6,316 bases of DNA. It comes from JBNJEM01 sp051745935. GTDB lineage: Bacteria > Planctomycetota > Planctomycetia > Pirellulales > Pirellulaceae. The notes beneath the pieces are model-generated. The model had not been told where the DNA came from and did not search any database. It was given only the letters and a program-made list of their open reading frames with translations. This document shows positions 5,862 to 6,316 of the stretch, piece by piece. The stretch lies in NCBI GenBank assembly GCA_051745935.1, contig JBNJEM010000475.1, positions 1 to 6,316 on the forward strand, written 5' to 3'. Each line of letters starts with the position of its first letter. Position 1 is the first letter of the stretch. The position numbers and the translations under genes are program-made.

Positions 5862-6269
5862 ATGTCTGGTCAGCTCACCGACGCGGAACTTGAAGCCTAT
5901 CTGGATGAAGCACTGGCGCCGGCGGAAATGGCACGGATTGAATCCCAGTTGCGCCAATCGCCTGAACTGCTAAAAGTGCTGGAGGAAATCAACAGCCGTC
6001 GCGAGGCCGGGGCCCATTCGCTGGGCGCGATTTGGAGGCGACACCGCATAAGCTGTCCCGCCCGCGAGCAGTTGGGCAGCTATCTTTTGGGGGTGTTGGA
6101 CGATGAAGTGGTTGAGTATATCCAGTTCCATCTCGAGGTGGTCGCCTGTCGACTCTGTCATGCCAACCTCCAGGATCTCAAGCAGCGGCAGGCCGAATCG
6201 AATGAGATGACCGTCACCCGGAGGCGGAAGTATTTTGATTCAAGTGCCGGATACCTGGAGAGAAGATAA
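5862..6269 (+). CDS. Putative zinc-binding anti-sigma factor
   Basis: This is a 135-residue soluble protein. The N-terminal half (about 5-58) is helical and acidic ('LTDAELEAYLDEALAPAEMA'), like the sigma-contacting part of anti-sigma proteins. The second half has C65, H90, C96 and C99: an H-x5-C-x2-C motif preceded by a distant Cys. Classical zinc anti-sigma domains use H-x3-C-x2-C, so this is a variant; the pattern 'HLEVVACRLCHANL' is one I associate with small proteins next to planctomycete ECF sigma genes. No membrane helix is visible, unlike many anti-sigma factors, so it would act in the cytoplasm and could sense redox state or zinc (inference). Its place 63 bases after the sigma gene on the same strand is the main contextual support. 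The C-terminus is basic (RRRKYF). The site before the ATG is weak (GTGAAG). It could instead be a co-regulator with no anti-sigma activity. Confidence 0.78.
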   Translation: MSGQLTDAELEAYLDEALAPAEMARIESQLRQSPELLKVLEEINSRREAGAHSLGAIWRRHRISCPAREQLGSYLLGVLDDEVVEYIQFHLEVVACRLCHANLQDLKQRQAESNEMTVTRRRKYFDSSAGYLERR

Positions 6270-6316
6270 CAGGGGAACAGCAGGGCGCCTCCTGAAAACG
6301 CGGTATCCATCCCAGC

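Noticed and set aside
6270..6316. Possible terminator or new gene at the right edge
   Set aside because: CAGG...CCTG around GGCGCC is too short and imperfect to call, there is no T-run, and only 47 bases remain.

Overview
The window looks like a piece of a planctomycete chromosome, probably from the Pirellulales and possibly close to the thermophilic Thermogutta group. This rests on family recognition: a multi-spanning Ser/Thr kinase next to an FHA protein that opens with the 'FLLWIDGVGGYLVCL' pattern, an ECF sigma factor paired with a small Cys/His protein, a PspA-like coiled-coil protein, high GC, and mostly weak or absent Shine-Dalgarno sites. No rRNA, tRNA, CRISPR array, transposase or phage gene is visible. 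All real genes lie on the + strand.

Layout. (1) 1-515: the 3' part of a coiled-coil protein cut by the left edge. (2) 516-1064: a 549-base gap with a hairpin just after the first gene, three tandem copies of a 100-base repeat (601-896), and a second hairpin near the next gene. (3) 1065-4878: a tight three-gene cluster encoding an FHA-domain protein, a membrane Ser/Thr kinase and a four-segment membrane protein of unknown function. (4) 4879-5159: a short gap with a G-rich run, a hairpin, a possible ECF-type promoter, and a fourth copy of the same repeat that ends 7 bases before the next start codon. (5) 5160-6269: an ECF-type sigma factor and a small putative zinc-binding anti-sigma protein. 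(6) 6270-6316: nothing recognised.

How the genes may work together (inference). The FHA protein could bind phosphothreonine marks made by the adjacent kinase. The third gene would be a membrane partner, and the sigma/anti-sigma pair a transcriptional output.

The most unusual signal is the repeat. Its four copies are about 94-98% identical over a 96-base core. Each can form three hairpins, and all ten positions that vary among copies either fall outside the predicted stems or turn an A-U pair into a G-U pair when read as + strand RNA. The copies lie upstream of both gene groups and in the same orientation, so they could be a structured RNA leader, a protein-binding element or a small non-autonomous mobile element.
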